NCBI RefSeq assembly: GCF_003576645.1
Contig: NC_044930.1
Span: 16,256,620 to 16,320,619, forward strand
Origin: Ipomoea triloba
Taxonomy: Eukaryota; Streptophyta; Magnoliopsida; Solanales; Convolvulaceae
DNA: 64,000 bases
Direction of reading: 5' to 3'
Shown: in pieces, positions 19,617 through 31,711 of the stretch
Layout: every line of letters starts with the position of its first letter
How positions within the stretch are numbered: position 1 is the first letter of the stretch
Position numbers and translations under genes: made by a program
The notes under the pieces: model-generated
What the model saw: the letters and a program-made list of their open reading frames with translations, nothing else
What the model was told of the DNA's origin: nothing
Databases searched by the model: none

Positions 19617-22600
19617 ATGGAAGCAGAAGCTAGAACCCAAGAATCCGGCATTTCATCCTTGCCCAGATTTTTTTACCACGTTTTCTTGAGTTTCAGAGGC
19701 GAAGACACTCGAAAAAACTTCACCGATCACCTCTACAATGCCCTAATCAACGCCGGAATCAGAACTTTCCGGGACGACGACGAGATAGGCCGGGGCGAGA
19801 ATATCGACGCGGAGCTGCGGAGGGGGATCCGAGAATCGCGAATCTCGATTATAGTCTTCTCAAAAGACTATGCATCTTCCAGGTGGTGTCTCGACGAGCT
19901 TTTGACTATTCTGGGGAGGAGGAAGAGTGAAGGGCATGATGTTTTCCCCATTTTTTACAGCGTGGGAAGGGAGGATGTGGAGAAGCAAAGCGGGAGCTTC
20001 GCGGAGGCGTTTGAGAGGCACGCAAAGAGGGAGAAGATGGAGGTGGAAGAAGGAAGGGTGGAGTGGAAAGGAAAGGTGGAGAAGTGGAGAGAAGCTCTCA
20101 GAGAAGTTGCAGGATTGCAAGGAATGGTTTTGCAGGAAGAATGTGATGGGTAAGTTTGCTAATTTATCCTCAAATCTCTTCATCTTTTTACCAAATTGTT
20201 TATCTTTACAATGTGATTCTCTAGAACTAGTGCTGAAGGAAACAAGGTTTAGTATAATATTTCATTAAATACTCATATTAGTAGGCTCTGTGGTTCTACT
20301 GGAGAATGAGTTCTTGTGCTAGAAGATTAAGTGCCCATTTAAGATTGTTAGGATTGACTCTGTGCCAAGTAATATTAGACTTTCATCATTTATACTTATA
20401 ATGTTGGTATGTTATGTATTCCCTCTTGCCCATAAATTATCCGATTTGACTAGATGAATATATTTAGAAGAGCATTGACTAAGTGCCCGCACATGCTTAG
20501 CTAACTCAGTAGGTAGTATTTGGGAGAAGAGACCAAGATTCGAAACTCGGCAGCTGCAGTGTTGGGATTACGCCCATAGTGGGCAGATCCTGGCATTTGA
20601 CCCTGTCTGTTGAGCATTTATATCCTCTCACATGCTCTGTCGAGCCCGGACGTGGGGGACCCTTGGGTTGGGAATTCAATCTTTTGGGAGAAGAGTATTG
20701 ACTAAGTGGTATATTTCATTTTTGCCCATAATAAATGCACTACAAATTTTTTCTATAGTAAATATAGTAGGTTTACAATTTTAGATGGTGTTTTGGATAA
20801 TGAAGTAATAAGTATTGTTGTACTTATGAAAAGGGATAATTTTATTTGGGCATCCCAATGTAGGGATGAAGACAATTTTTTTTGTAACAAGGAGTAATTA
20901 TAATTTTGGCACTTGAATAAGGTATTTAAACATTATATTAAAGTAAGTTGGATGTAATTGGTTGTGTAGAAAATGCAGACTGCAAAAGCACTTGAATATA
21001 ATTCATTTGGAGGCATGGAGTGAATAGGTGAGGTTAACACTTAAGACGGCTGCAAATTTATCAACTCTCAAAACTTTGTGTTCAATATGTTTGGCCTAAA
21101 TCCCATTTCAATGGGCAAACTTTAGAAGTTTATGAACTTACAACCTTTGGTTTTGATCAATTTCCTGTGTCACCTTTAGATGTTAACGACTCCAACAGTT
21201 TGTGAGTGTGCAATAAGTTGCTTTTGATGAACTTGAACCATTACTTTTTCTTGTCCTGTGTTTTTTCTAATTATTCAATTTTGATTGCAAATTGTATAAC
21301 TAGTACCTTTTGATTTTTCTATATTTGAACTGCAATATAGGCATGAGGCAGAGTTCATCCAAAAAATCATCAGGGAGATTGTAAAGAAACTGAATCTTAC
21401 AGTAGTAAGCGTACCTTCGTACACAGTTGGACTAGCATCTCGAGTCAGGAAAATTAACGAGTGGTTACAGGATGAGTCCAGTGATGTTGGCATAGGTGTG
21501 ATTTGCGGTTTGGGTGGAGTGGGAAAGACTACTGTTGCTAAAGTAGCTTACAACTTGAATTACGATAGATTTGAAGGTAGTTCCTTCCTTGCGAATGTTA
21601 GAAAAGCTTCAGAAATACCTAATGGTCTGGTTGGTCTACAAAAACAAATCTTTGAAAACATTTTGAAAGGAAGAGAGGAAATTATATTTAATACTGATGA
21701 AGGGATCATCAAGATCAAAGATGCTATTGGCAATAAAAAAGTTTTTATTGTTTTTGACGATGTAGATCAGTTAGAACTCTTGGATGTGCTAATCGGAGCA
21801 AGAGATTGGTTTTCTCGAGGAAGTAAAATTATAATTACAACAAGGTGTGAGAATCTGTTAAAGGGGCATGAAAGGCATTTGCAGTACAAGATAAAGGAAC
21901 TGGATGATGAAGAGTCGTTAAAACTCTTCAGTAGGTATGCCTTTGGACAAGACCATCCTCTTGAACATCTAATGGAATACTCCGTAAAGGCAATTTGTCA
22001 CTGTGGTGGGCTTCCCTTAGCTCTTAAAGATCTGGGTTCTTATCTTTCTGGGAGAAGCATGGATGTTTGGAGAAGTAAATTAGCGAAGTTGGAAACAATT
22101 CTTCATCACAAGATTCAAAGAAATCTCGAGATAAGCTTAAATCCCTTAGATGATTATGACAAGAGATTGTTCATTCTCATCGCCTGTCATTTTGTGGGGA
22201 AAGACAGGGACTTTGCAATCAACATTTTAGAAAAATGTGATTTGCACCCAGTTGTTGGAATTCAGAACCTCATTGACATATCCCTCGTTACTGTTGATAA
22301 TGGTAATAAGCTAATGATGCCACAATTGATTCAAAACATGGGGAAAGAAATTCTTCGCCAAGATTCTAGGGATGATCTACACACACTGTCTAAATTATTG
22401 GGTCAATTGGTTTCCTCAACAGAGAATACTGTAAGTGTTTTTTTTTGGTCTCTGTATATTAAGTTATCATGACAGTGCCCTTAGCTTGTTCTACTTGATA
22501 TTTTTCTGGAACAGGGCACGGAAACAGACAAGGGAGTTATGAATGAGTCTGCCTCGCATGTTAATAGCCCAAAAAGGCCATATTCTCAAGAATTTCAGGA

Positions 22601-22712
22601 CAATTCAATTCTACCACACCAAAGCAATTGGAAAAGGCAGTTTATGGGAATCTTTTCCCTGCTTCCCAGTCTTCCAAAGTTCTTCTTCCTGCAAAATAAG
22701 AGATGCTCTTAA
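19617..22712 (+). CDS. TIR-NBS disease-resistance-type protein lacking LRRs (606 aa, 3 exons)
   Basis: Exons 19617-20149, 21341-22430 and 22515-22712 have GT-AG junctions and keep the frame. The TIR domain (about residues 18-175) has VFLSFRGEDTRKNF and SSRWCLDEL with the catalytic Glu. Its first intron is in the usual TIR/NBS position. The NB-ARC has the P-loop GLGGVGKTT (234-242), kinase-2 IVFDDVDQ, GSKIIITTR and GGLPLAL. The usual MHD is replaced by MPQ (KLMMPQLIQNMGKEI), and LDIACFF is LIACHF. Exon 3 begins like the exon that starts the LRR region of the neighbour (GTE...SPKRP) but stops after 65 codons. TIR-NBS proteins can act as truncated receptors or adaptors. Whether this is functional or a decaying copy is open. 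It is convergent with the TNL at 24368-28131, and a copia fragment begins 234 bases downstream. Confidence 0.88.
20486..20688 (+). mobile_element. tRNA-derived SINE in intron 1 of the TIR-NBS gene
   Basis: A 203-bp body is flanked by 20-bp direct repeats, AGAAGAGYATTGACTAAGTG, at 20466-20485 and 20689-20708 (one C/T difference). Near its 5' end lie an A-box-like TTAGCTAACTCAGTAGG (about 20497-20513) and a B-box-like AGATTCGAAACTC about 25 bases later, as in an RNA polymerase III promoter. There is no coding capacity. Such long duplications are typical of LINE-machinery insertion. Confidence 0.8.
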
Positions 22713-22945
22713 ATAGTGTCAATTGTGGAGTGCTTCTGTAAGCACAAATTGATAGGAGGCAGGCTTACAGCTAATTTTCTAGAGCTGTTACTGTTAGCAA
22801 GATTCTGCAAGCTGTGGGAGAACAAGAACAGTCCATTTTAAGTCCCAAGGAAATGAACCTTTTTAAATTAAAGAGGCTACAGGAAACCTGATGAACTAAC
22901 TTCCCAACTGGTGTTAAGAAGCTATAACCTGATGAATGTGAGGAT

Positions 22946-23368
22946 TGTTAGGACTTTGTATTTTATCAGCTTGGAATTCCTTCTCTTCACTGAATTATTG
23001 TAACTCTAACTCTACTTTTTACTAGTCCTTCCTAGTTAGGTCTAATTCTTGTATCCCGGTATATACATTCCTTTACTTTGTAAACATGATTGATCAATAA
23101 TAAAATTCTTTGCAAAATTATTGTTCTCATTTGGTATTAGAAGATCAAATGATCCATTGCTGCCAACCCTATCACCATTGTTGCTACCACTGTTGATGCC
23201 GCTCCACCACTATTGCCACTGGCCGATGATGCAACCTCCACCTCCTCTTGTACCATCTCAAATATTACATCTTCACCTCGACACCATCAAATACCCTACA
23301 GACAACCCATCACTTTATCTCTCCTTGTTCCCTTTCTTTGCGGTCAAAATCTCAGTGAATACGTTGAT

Positions 23369-23412
<44 letters not shown>

Positions 23413-23880
23413 TGTACGGCTTCTTATATTCAAGCTTCAGATGGTTCTATTGCAGCCAATCCTACAATCCAAAATTGGATCCGTCAGGATTCTTCTATTC
23501 TATCATTGTTCATTTCGTCTATGTCCAATGACGTTATGTATGTTGCTATGGGATATGCCACGTCCCAAACCCTATAGCAAGCTATTGAAGTTGTGTTTGG
23601 ATCCATCTTACAGGCACAATTTCTGAATCTCTTTAGTTAGTTGTAATTTTTGCTCCAAGGAGATTCCACTATCTTGGCAAAGCTTTTAATTAGACTACTT
23701 GCAAAAGCCACCTGACCAATTGATTTAGATGGGCAGAATCTCTAGTTGTTTAAAGGTCTCTGCCTTGAGTATTTTGCAATGGTCTCCTCATTAACCACTG
23801 TTGATCATTACTCATTACATTGGAAGCCCTTCCGTAGCTCCGCCATTGATCATCATTCATTACATTGAATTTCGATCTGG
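22946..23880 (+). mobile_element. copia fragment: LTR, primer-binding site, partial gag
   Basis: A probable LTR runs from TGTTAGGACTTTG (22946) to TTGTTCTCA (23129). TTTGGTATTAGAAGATC follows, a decayed version of the TGGTATCAGAGC primer site. Broken gag-like translations come next: LCGQNLSEYVDG, then DGSIAANPTIQNWIRQDS, VAMGYATSQTL and FKGLCLEYFAMVSSLTT, in the order seen in plant copia gags. The frame is interrupted by a poly-T run and several stops, and nothing of pol remains. Confidence 0.75.
23371..23410. repeat. Poly-T run of about 40
   Basis: About 40 uninterrupted T inside the copia gag relic, between codons that are adjacent in related gags. Its exact length is unreliable. Confidence 0.9.
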
Positions 23881-23898
23881 CTCCATTAGATAAAACCT

Positions 23899-24203
23899 TA
23901 GGGTGTGTTTGGTTGGTGGGTTTAGGCATACGGAATGGGTATGAAAGTGATTGCTTGTGTTTGGTTGATAGGTTTTGTTAATGCTAATATGGGTTTGGAA
24001 TACCCCATTAATGAGAAAACTCATACCCTTATCAAACAAGGGTTTCATCTCCCTTCCTCATTTATTCCCCAATTATTAATAATCATTCACATTCCACCCA
24101 ACTACCAAACATGCTAAATACTTTCACCAAAACCCATTACCATTACCAAGTATTTGATACCCATTCCGATTCCGATTCCCATGTGCGAACCAAACACACC
24201 CTA
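23899..24203. mobile_element. MITE with TAGGGTGTGTTTGGTT termini
   Basis: The 305-bp element starts TAGGGTGTGTTTGGTT and ends AACCAAACACACCCTA, a perfect 16-bp inverted repeat. The inner parts also fold on each other (GGGTATGAAAGTGATTG against CATTACCATTACC-type sequence). No coding capacity. The superfamily is not certain: the outer TA could be the target duplication (mariner-like), or TTA/TAT an imperfect Harbinger-type one. Confidence 0.75.
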
Positions 24204-24367
24204 TTTAGTAAGGAATGCAGTGGCAAGAGAATTGTTTTACAACTAGTTCCAAAAGTGACAGTGTGTGATGTATGTAGAGTTGCATTCAACTAACTTATAC
24301 AAGCTAGACAATTTTCTCCATTCTCAGTTCAGAAACTTGTGAAGCCTGGTTTAAAATAATTGAGAAT

Positions 24368-27300
24368 TCAGGATTTCAGGGAGAGGAGATACACATCTGG
24401 GTTCATCTCAAACACAGACAAATCCCCATCAACTGCATGGTGAAGATGAGAGGAGTAATGCTGTTGTATCCATTTCTCTTCACTCTCACTGTATGACACT
24501 TCAACTCCAAATTCCCTTACCACACACTTCACACTAGGTGAAACAATAACTTCATCCCCTCTTTCCATCTGATTGCCAAACTTCCAGTGGCTTAACCATA
24601 CCACTGTATTTCTTGGTCCTGTCACTGCAGAAAGAACTGGACTGTAAATCCATTTAATCCCCTTGCTTTTATTGCTCACTGTAATATAAAGACTTTCACC
24701 ACACAATTCTTCTGAGCACTGTTCATAAACAACGCATATATTTAATCCGTGCATCTCCACACTACAGCCTGATGGTATGGAGAAAGATATCGGTGACCCT
24801 ATGCTTTTCTTGTTGAACTTTCTTGGGACTTTGCTTCCAGGGAGAAACATGCTGAATATCCCAAACTCGTATAGTCCCTGAACGGGAGGAGCTTTAGTTG
24901 TTGTAGATGTAAGACTATTGTGCAGTTCCACCCCAACTGCTGATCCTTCGGCTTCAGGTTTTATATCGCATAGGCTCCATATGTTGAACATTTCATCCAT
25001 ATCTTGAATATGTTTTAGCATAAAGATTCCTTCAACCTCGACAAGCTTCCCGCAGTCCTCCAATTTCAGGTCGAGTGACTTTAAGAAGTTTGGAAGGTTT
25101 GCTATTCTTTCAAGTGATCTGCAGCCATTTGCATTCAAAATCCTTAAACGCGATGGAAGCTTGGGTATTGATTGAAGCCTCGTGCAGCTGGATAACATAA
25201 GGGACAGCAACATAGTTAGACTTCGGATGCTCTCCGGAAGTTTAGATATTGGATTTTTACTCAGATTTAGATATTGTAGGGAGGAAAGAACACTGAGATC
25301 ATTAGGAATAGTTTTCTCGGTCAGATTGCAGTCTGAAAGATCCAATACTCTTAAGTTGTGTTGCAAGAGTTCCAATATGTCACTGCCCGACTTTGGCCTC
25401 AGTGATACCCAAGTCCAAGACCAGAAGTATGTTAATCGAAAGGAATCTGTCCACTTTGCGAAACCCAGCTCTGAACATCTGGAGAGTTTAAGAACCTCGA
25501 GAGATTTTAATTCTCCAATTCTTTTTGGAAGCATTCTGAGGCTTCTACAACCGCTTAGATTTAAAACAGAAAGTTTGTGTAGGCCTCCAATAGAGTCATG
25601 AACTTTAACCAAACTTGTACAATCTTCAAGAATCAATTTTTCAAGACTTGGAAGTCCAGAAAAGTCGGGGGTCTTCAGAAGAAAATGTGAATGACTGACA
25701 TCAAGAACCTTCAATGATCTGAGACTCTGTAAGAGAAGAGAGAGATTTACAAAGAGATGGAAAAATATCAAATTAGTCTCTGAAAAACATACTTGATAGT
25801 CAAAAGATGCTTGATAAGGTGGAATAATCAGTAAACCTTAGTTCCTTCCCATATTTGTTGCATGCTGCTATTCTGCATTTCAAGGACAACAAGGTTGTCA
25901 AGAGGTATACTATTAGGCATGGAATTTAACTGAAATCCATGCCAGCACAACCATCTTAACTTCTTTGGGAACCCATCATAGACTCCAGAAAGCCGCACAT
26001 TATAGAGCTCAAGCAATCTTAAATCATGCATCCTCAAAAGTGCTCTGGTAGTCAGGTCTCCTTCATTTGCTCTTATTGTTGCTGTTGCCAATGCAGATCT
26101 TACAGGAATCCAGGAGCAAAATCCAAGACAGTGTCTCTTTGATAAATTGCCCCCAAAAACCAAAGTTGATGATGGATCACTTACATCATTGCAATGAGGT
26201 CTTTTAGAATTAATTCCAACTTTGTCTGCGTTATAATCCTTTAATTCATCCAACTTAAGAACAAGACCTTCAACAAATTCTGTTCCCTGGTAAGAAATAA
26301 GAGGCAATAAGTAAAGAAACGGTCAAAACCGCAAGGAAAAATAGGAATGAGTGGGATAAATCAATCATACAGTTTCTTCTCTCAGTACAGTTAGGGAATC
26401 GTTGTGCTGCCAAATTCTGCTGCGGTTCCCAGCATTGGTGATGGATTCTCTGCAGACAATGTCTTTTCCTGTTTCTTGTAGCAACTGATGCATGATTAGC
26501 TTGTTCTCAGGAGTAATTGCCAGAAGACATCTCTCAACGAGATTCTGGATTCCAGCAGTAGTGTAGTAATCACATCCATCGAGAATTTGGACAGTATAAT
26601 CTTTGTCCTTCCCAGCAAAGAAGCAAGCAATATCAAGGAATAAATTCTTTTCATGATCATCTGGCAGAGCTTCATAACTCATTTCAAGGATTCGATGGAT
26701 GTGGCAGTTAGATAACCTTTCCAATTCCTCTAATTTACTCTCCCAGAAATCTACACTTCCACCAGATAGAGAAGTTCCTAGAACTTGAAGTGCTAAGGGA
26801 AGTCCTCGGCAGTATTGAACTAGTCGTTTTGACTGTTCTGTGTAACCTTTGACAGGATATTCTTGACGAAAAGCATTCCAGCAGAATAGCTTAAGCGACT
26901 CATGGGTGTCCAATCCCTTCACTTTATATATTGAATTTGTCTCATCAGGATTTAGCAAGTTTTCATTTCTACTTGTTACAATAACTTTGCTTCCCGAAGC
27001 AAACCAATCACTTCCACCAAGTACTGCATTTAGTTGGTCTATTTGATCCACATCATCAAGAACAATAAGAAATCTTTTGTAACATAAAGCTTCTTGGATT
27101 ATCGAAACTCCTTCATCAACATTACGTAATTCTACTGTATCTTCTTCAAGAATATTCAAAAGATGTCTCTGTAAATGAACTAAGCCATTTCTATTGTTCG
27201 TAATCTCTCTGATATTTTCCAGAAAGCTGCTATATTCGAATCTTTCACGGTGCAGTTTGAATAGAGCTCTGGCCATTGTGGTTTTACCAATTCCTGCCTC

Positions 27301-28131
27301 TCCGCATATCATCATAGTGTGAGAATTCGAAGATCTGTCTTCTAACCAAAGACTAATTTCCTTTACACGAGGATACATTCCAACTGGATGAGGGGCAACA
27401 TTTAGAATAGAGCGGCTTAACTTATGCCAGATTTCCTCAACGATGTCTTGAATAAATTTCAAATCATCCCTGCAAAATGTTTGGCATTGAGAATGGTAGT
27501 AAAAAGAAATGCAAACCACAAAAGACAAGTAAAAAAAAAAAACAAAAAACAAAAAGATTTGTATTTTTTATTGACATAAATATTCTTAGCTTTGGTTTAA
27601 AAGTATGAAAAAAGGCCAGCAAGAAAGGAATCAAATTTACCTATCCTCTAGGACCATCCCAGCTAAGTCTGCAGCCTCTTTGAGAGATGCTCTCCACTTC
27701 GTTACCCTTGCAATGCACTCCATTTTTTGACCCATCTCTGTCACACACTGCTCTTCATATTTAAGAAAAGCATCTGCATAGCATCCTGTTTGTTTCCTCA
27801 CATGGGATGGATCCACATTGTAGAACACAGGAAGAATCATATGACCCGCATTTTTTTTCCGCTCAAGAATGTTCACAAGTTCATCAAGGCACCTTCTTGA
27901 ATATGCGTAGTCTTTTGAGAAAACGACTATAGAAACTCTTGAGTCTTTTACTGCCTTTCTCCATTCTGGCCCATAGATCTTTCCCTTATCTAGTTGATTG
28001 TGCTTCTTAAATGTTTGAAATCCTGCACGTGTTAATTCTCTATGTAATAGATAAATAAATTCCAAACAGGTGTTTGTGCCCCGATAACTCAAATACACAT
28101 GACAAGCACAGGGGGATGATACTGCAACCAT
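24368..28131 (-). CDS. TIR-NBS-LRR immune receptor (TNL, 1,132 aa, 4 exons)
   Basis: Minus-strand exons are 28131-27641, 27469-26371, 26286-25837 and 25726-24368. All junctions are GT-AG and the frame is open throughout (3,399 nt). The TIR (residues 9-163) is divergent: the usual RGEDTR is RGTNTC, but Glu84 in RRCLDEL, the predicted NADase residue, is kept. NB-ARC: P-loop GEAGIGKTT (220-228), LIVLDDVDQ, GSKVIVTSR, GLPLAL, FLDIACFFAGKD. MHD reads MHQ (LIMHQLLQETGKDI). Exon 3 holds the linker and first LRRs (LRWLCWHGF, LVVLEMQNSSMQQIWEGTK). Exon 4 has further LRRs and a post-LRR C-JID-like domain (GSKVPRKFNKKSIGSPISF). TNLs sense pathogen effectors and signal through EDS1. The annotation is structural; the ligand is unknown. 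Confidence 0.93.
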
Positions 28132-29319
28132 TGATCAGAACTCCAAGGTGGCAAAGTACTTTGACCTGCACAAGTTTCATATTACAAAAATACAAATCGA
28201 AAACCACCCAAAAAAAAAAAAAGAAGTCAAAACATAAAGTGGCATGATTTAAACTAAGAGCAATAATATATTCCATGGTGAACTAATTATAGCTACTAAG
28301 CCACAAACAATGTTTAGCTACAAATAGTCCTTAGCCATTTTAGAATCAATAAAATTAAAAAAAAAAAAAAATGAAACCATGCCTATAGCAATAAAGTTTT
28401 GTCGCTCTGAGTACTTCAGTTTGGCAAATTGGAGCAATTACAGGCAGGCAGTTTATTAACTGTCCAGTTGAACAGAGCACATAGATACTTGAGGTTTGCA
28501 GGAAGTGTTATTCTCATATATGTTCAACAGTTGAACTTGGGGATAACAACTTCTCCCATTCCAGAAAATAATTTAGGAACCTCAGGCGACAGATAGATTT
28601 AGAAGGTAAGCATGTTTCTTTCAGTAAATGAGGGAGGCAATAGTGATCTCCCAAAATGCAGCCACAAAACTCACTATTAAAGTCATGAATATCTAAAAGC
28701 CCAGTTAACAGCAAGTCACCAATTCAAATTTTCATATATTCCCTCTTCTTGGCAACAGTTTAGAATTCAAGACATTTTGGCGTCTAATATATGTTTCTCA
28801 AAAAGGAGACGGGAGCCTGTTGATTAAAGAAACCTGAAAATTATATACCTCAAAAAACTGGAGGAAAATGACTAGAATTCTCAAACAAATCAGCAAACTT
28901 TCTCAGAGATTGAGAACAGAAACCCACCCAGAAATCATAGTAAAAGGATAATCTATAGTCAAAATAAACACTGTAACATGAAAACATACATACCTTGATA
29001 AAGATTGCCCGGACTTTGTAAGATGAAGAAAATAGTTGTAGCTGAGAATTGAGATACGTGAGTTATAATAAAAATAAAATAAAATAAAATAATAATAATA
29101 ATAAAAGCGATGGCAAATTTGAAAGAATGTGAGAGGAAGGACAAGAGAAGACGATACAACGGACAAGCTTCGGTCAGTCAACTCAGATCATCTGGTCTGG
29201 GTGTTAGTAAATTGCCTGCCCTGCACGATAAAGGGGGCATACAGGGATTATAGGAAATGTAAGGGGTCCAAATTAAATTATAAGAAGAAAAGGATAATTT
29301 AACTTGGAATTAATTATAA
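28132..29319 (-). promoter_or_regulatory. Upstream region of the TNL gene
   Basis: No domain-bearing frame was found. A possible 5'-UTR intron acceptor (TTGTGCAG, minus strand) lies about 30 bases upstream of the ATG. Long A/T runs occur at 28205-28222 and 28356-28371, and an (ATA)n/(TAAAA)n stretch at about 29075-29106. Where transcription starts cannot be decided from sequence. Confidence 0.4.
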
Positions 29320-29420
29320 GAATGGTACTTCCAACTATTGCTTTTTATTACGGAATAATTTTTATTTTTGACTTTTAATTTGATCAAAATTGGTCATTTA
29401 ATTATTAATTTTGTTCTAAT

Positions 29421-31711
29421 TGTGAATCAATAGAACTTTCTATTTCTCTCTTATTTTTTAAAACAATGTGAATACATCATGTATATATATATACAAAGTA
29501 TCTTCCTATTCTTTTTTCCTACAAAACCATCATTCCTATTCCTTTTTGTAGGAAACATTATAACACTCCCCCTTAAGCAGGAGAGTATAAATCATATACT
29601 CCAAACTTGTTACAAATATACCCAAGTTTAGGAGCTCTAAGATATTTTGTCAGGATATTAGCTAACTGATATGTAGAATTGACGAAGCTAGTTTCAATAC
29701 ACCCTGTCACAATCTTCTCTCAAATGAAGTGGCAATCAACCTCGATGTGTTTGGTCCTCTCATAATAAATTGGATTTGAGGCGATGTGTAGAGTTGCTTG
29801 GTTGTCACATATCAGCGTCATTTGAGCAACATTGCCAAATTGCAACACTTATAGTAAGTGATTCAGCCACATAAGCTCACATGTGGCAAGAGCCATGGCC
29901 TGGTATTTAGCTTCAGCACTAGATCTTGCAACAACATCTTGCCTCTTACTTTTCCAAGATATAAGATTACCACCAATGAGCACACAATAGCCAGAAGTAG
30001 AGCATCTGTCAAATGGACATCCTGCCCAGTCTGCATCAAAATACCCAACAACATGAGCATGCCCTCTATCTTCGTATAGTAAACCTTGCCCTAGTGCTCT
30101 CTTGATATACCCTAGAACCTGAACAACAACATCCCAATGAGTATCACAAGGGTTCTCAAGAAATTGACTCAAGACACTGACTGCAAAAGAGATATATGAT
30201 CGTGTAATTGCAAGATAATTCAATTTTCTAATTAGTCTCTTGTATCGTTCTCGGTCAAGCAATGGCTCCCCTTGTCCTGGTAGAAGTTTAACATTTGGAT
30301 CCATTGGATAATCTAGGGGTCTACAATCCAACATACCAATTTCTTCTAAAATATCCAAGGCATATTTTCTTTATGAAATGACTATACCACTACTAAACTG
30401 GGCCACTTCAATTCAGAGAAAATATTTTAGTTTGTCCAAATCCTTGGTCTGGAATCGACTTAAGAGATACTCTTTCAATTGAGATATGCCCTCTTGATCA
30501 CTCCTTGTATAACAATATCATCCACATACACTACAAGGTATATGCATTTCCTATTAGAATGACGATAGAAAACATAATGATCAACTTCACTTCTAGTCAT
30601 ACCAAACTCACACACCACATAGCTAAATCTCCCAAACCAAGCCCGTGAAGACTGCTTTAAACCATATAAGAAGCGATGAAGTTTACATACCAACCAGACA
30701 CCCCCCCCCTGAGCAACAAACCCAGGTGGTTACTCCATATAAACCTCCTCTTGAAGATCACAATGGAGAAAAGCATTCTTGATATCCAACTGATATAAGT
30801 ACCAATGATTTATGGCTGCCAAAGATAAAAGCAATCAAACTGATGCAATTGTAGCTACATGAGAAAACATATCAGTGTAACACAAATAAAAAATTTGAGT
30901 GTAGCCTTTCGCCACTAGTCGTGCTTTAAGGCGATCAATCGTGCTATCAGGACCCACCTTCACAGTATAAATCCACCTACAACCAACAACAGTTTTACTA
31001 GGAGGGAGGGGGACCAACTCCCATGTTCCACTAGATTGTAAGGCCTCCATTTCTGTTAACATGGCTTGGCGCCAACCTGGATCCGAGAGTGCCTCACGAG
31101 TGGGTTTAGGTATAGACACAAAAGAAATGTGAGAAAGGAAGGCAAAGTAAGGGGAAGATACACGATGATAACTCAAAAAAGTTTTTTATATATAGGATGC
31201 GGGTTACGAGTAGAACATGTACCCTTCCGGATAGCAATAGGCGCCTTAGTGGGGTCAATGTCAGATTGCAGTTGAAGTGGTGGAACCGTTGGACGGATAC
31301 CAGAGGAGAGAGATTTGGTTGGAAAACCTTTCAAATTTCCTGCGACAATAGCACCGCGTGTGGGCAATTGCGTTGGCGAATGGCGACAAAAGTTTAGCCC
31401 TAGGCTCGCGACGAGGTTCCAAGACAACCTGTGGTGTTAGATTGGACGAAAAATACACGACACGACGGAACTAAGAGAAAAATAGTCGTGATGGAACTAT
31501 TTACGCCAAATGATAGGTATTGCGAGAAATTTTTGAAGAAAAATAGCCTAGGAGGCTCTGATACCATGTGAATCAATAGAACTTTCTATTTCTTTCTTAT
31601 TTTTTTGAAACCATGAGAATACAACATGTATGTATACACAAAGTATCATCCTATTCATTCTTCCAACGAAACCACCATTCCTATTCATTTTTCCTACAAA
31701 GCATTCTAACA
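29421..31711 (-). mobile_element. Short Ty1/copia derivative (copia C) with 145-bp LTRs
   Basis: The LTRs are 29421-29565 and 31567-31711, both 145 bp, bounded by TG...CA in either orientation and flanked by a perfect 5-bp duplication CTAAT (29416-29420, 31712-31716). On the minus strand the primer site TGGTATCAGAGC (31566-31555) adjoins the 5' LTR, and a GGGGGAG tract adjoins the 3' LTR. The interior of about 2.0 kb has leader, RT and RNase H relics but no gag, protease or integrase. The LTRs differ at many positions (more than 15 by eye), so it is old. Confidence 0.9.
29600..31176 (-). pseudogene. copia C reverse transcriptase / RNase H relic
   Basis: In minus-strand order: 31176-30835 starts the RT (DPGWRQAMLTEMEALQSSG, WELVPLPPSKTVVGCRWIY, RLKARLVAKGYTQ). 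30693-30475 holds LHRFLYGLKQSSRAWF and the catalytic YVDD (VVYVDDIVIQG). 30358-29849 is RNase H (DADWAGCPFDRCSTSGYCV, SSAEAKYQAMA). The frames are out of register with each other and interrupted by stops. A C-terminal relic ([10 protein letters not shown]) can be followed to about 29680. Confidence 0.88.

Noticed and set aside
23121..23626. Two frames of 136-137 residues across the poly-T run
   Set aside because: They contain a Phe homopolymer from poly-T. The real signal is a broken copia gag spread over frames.
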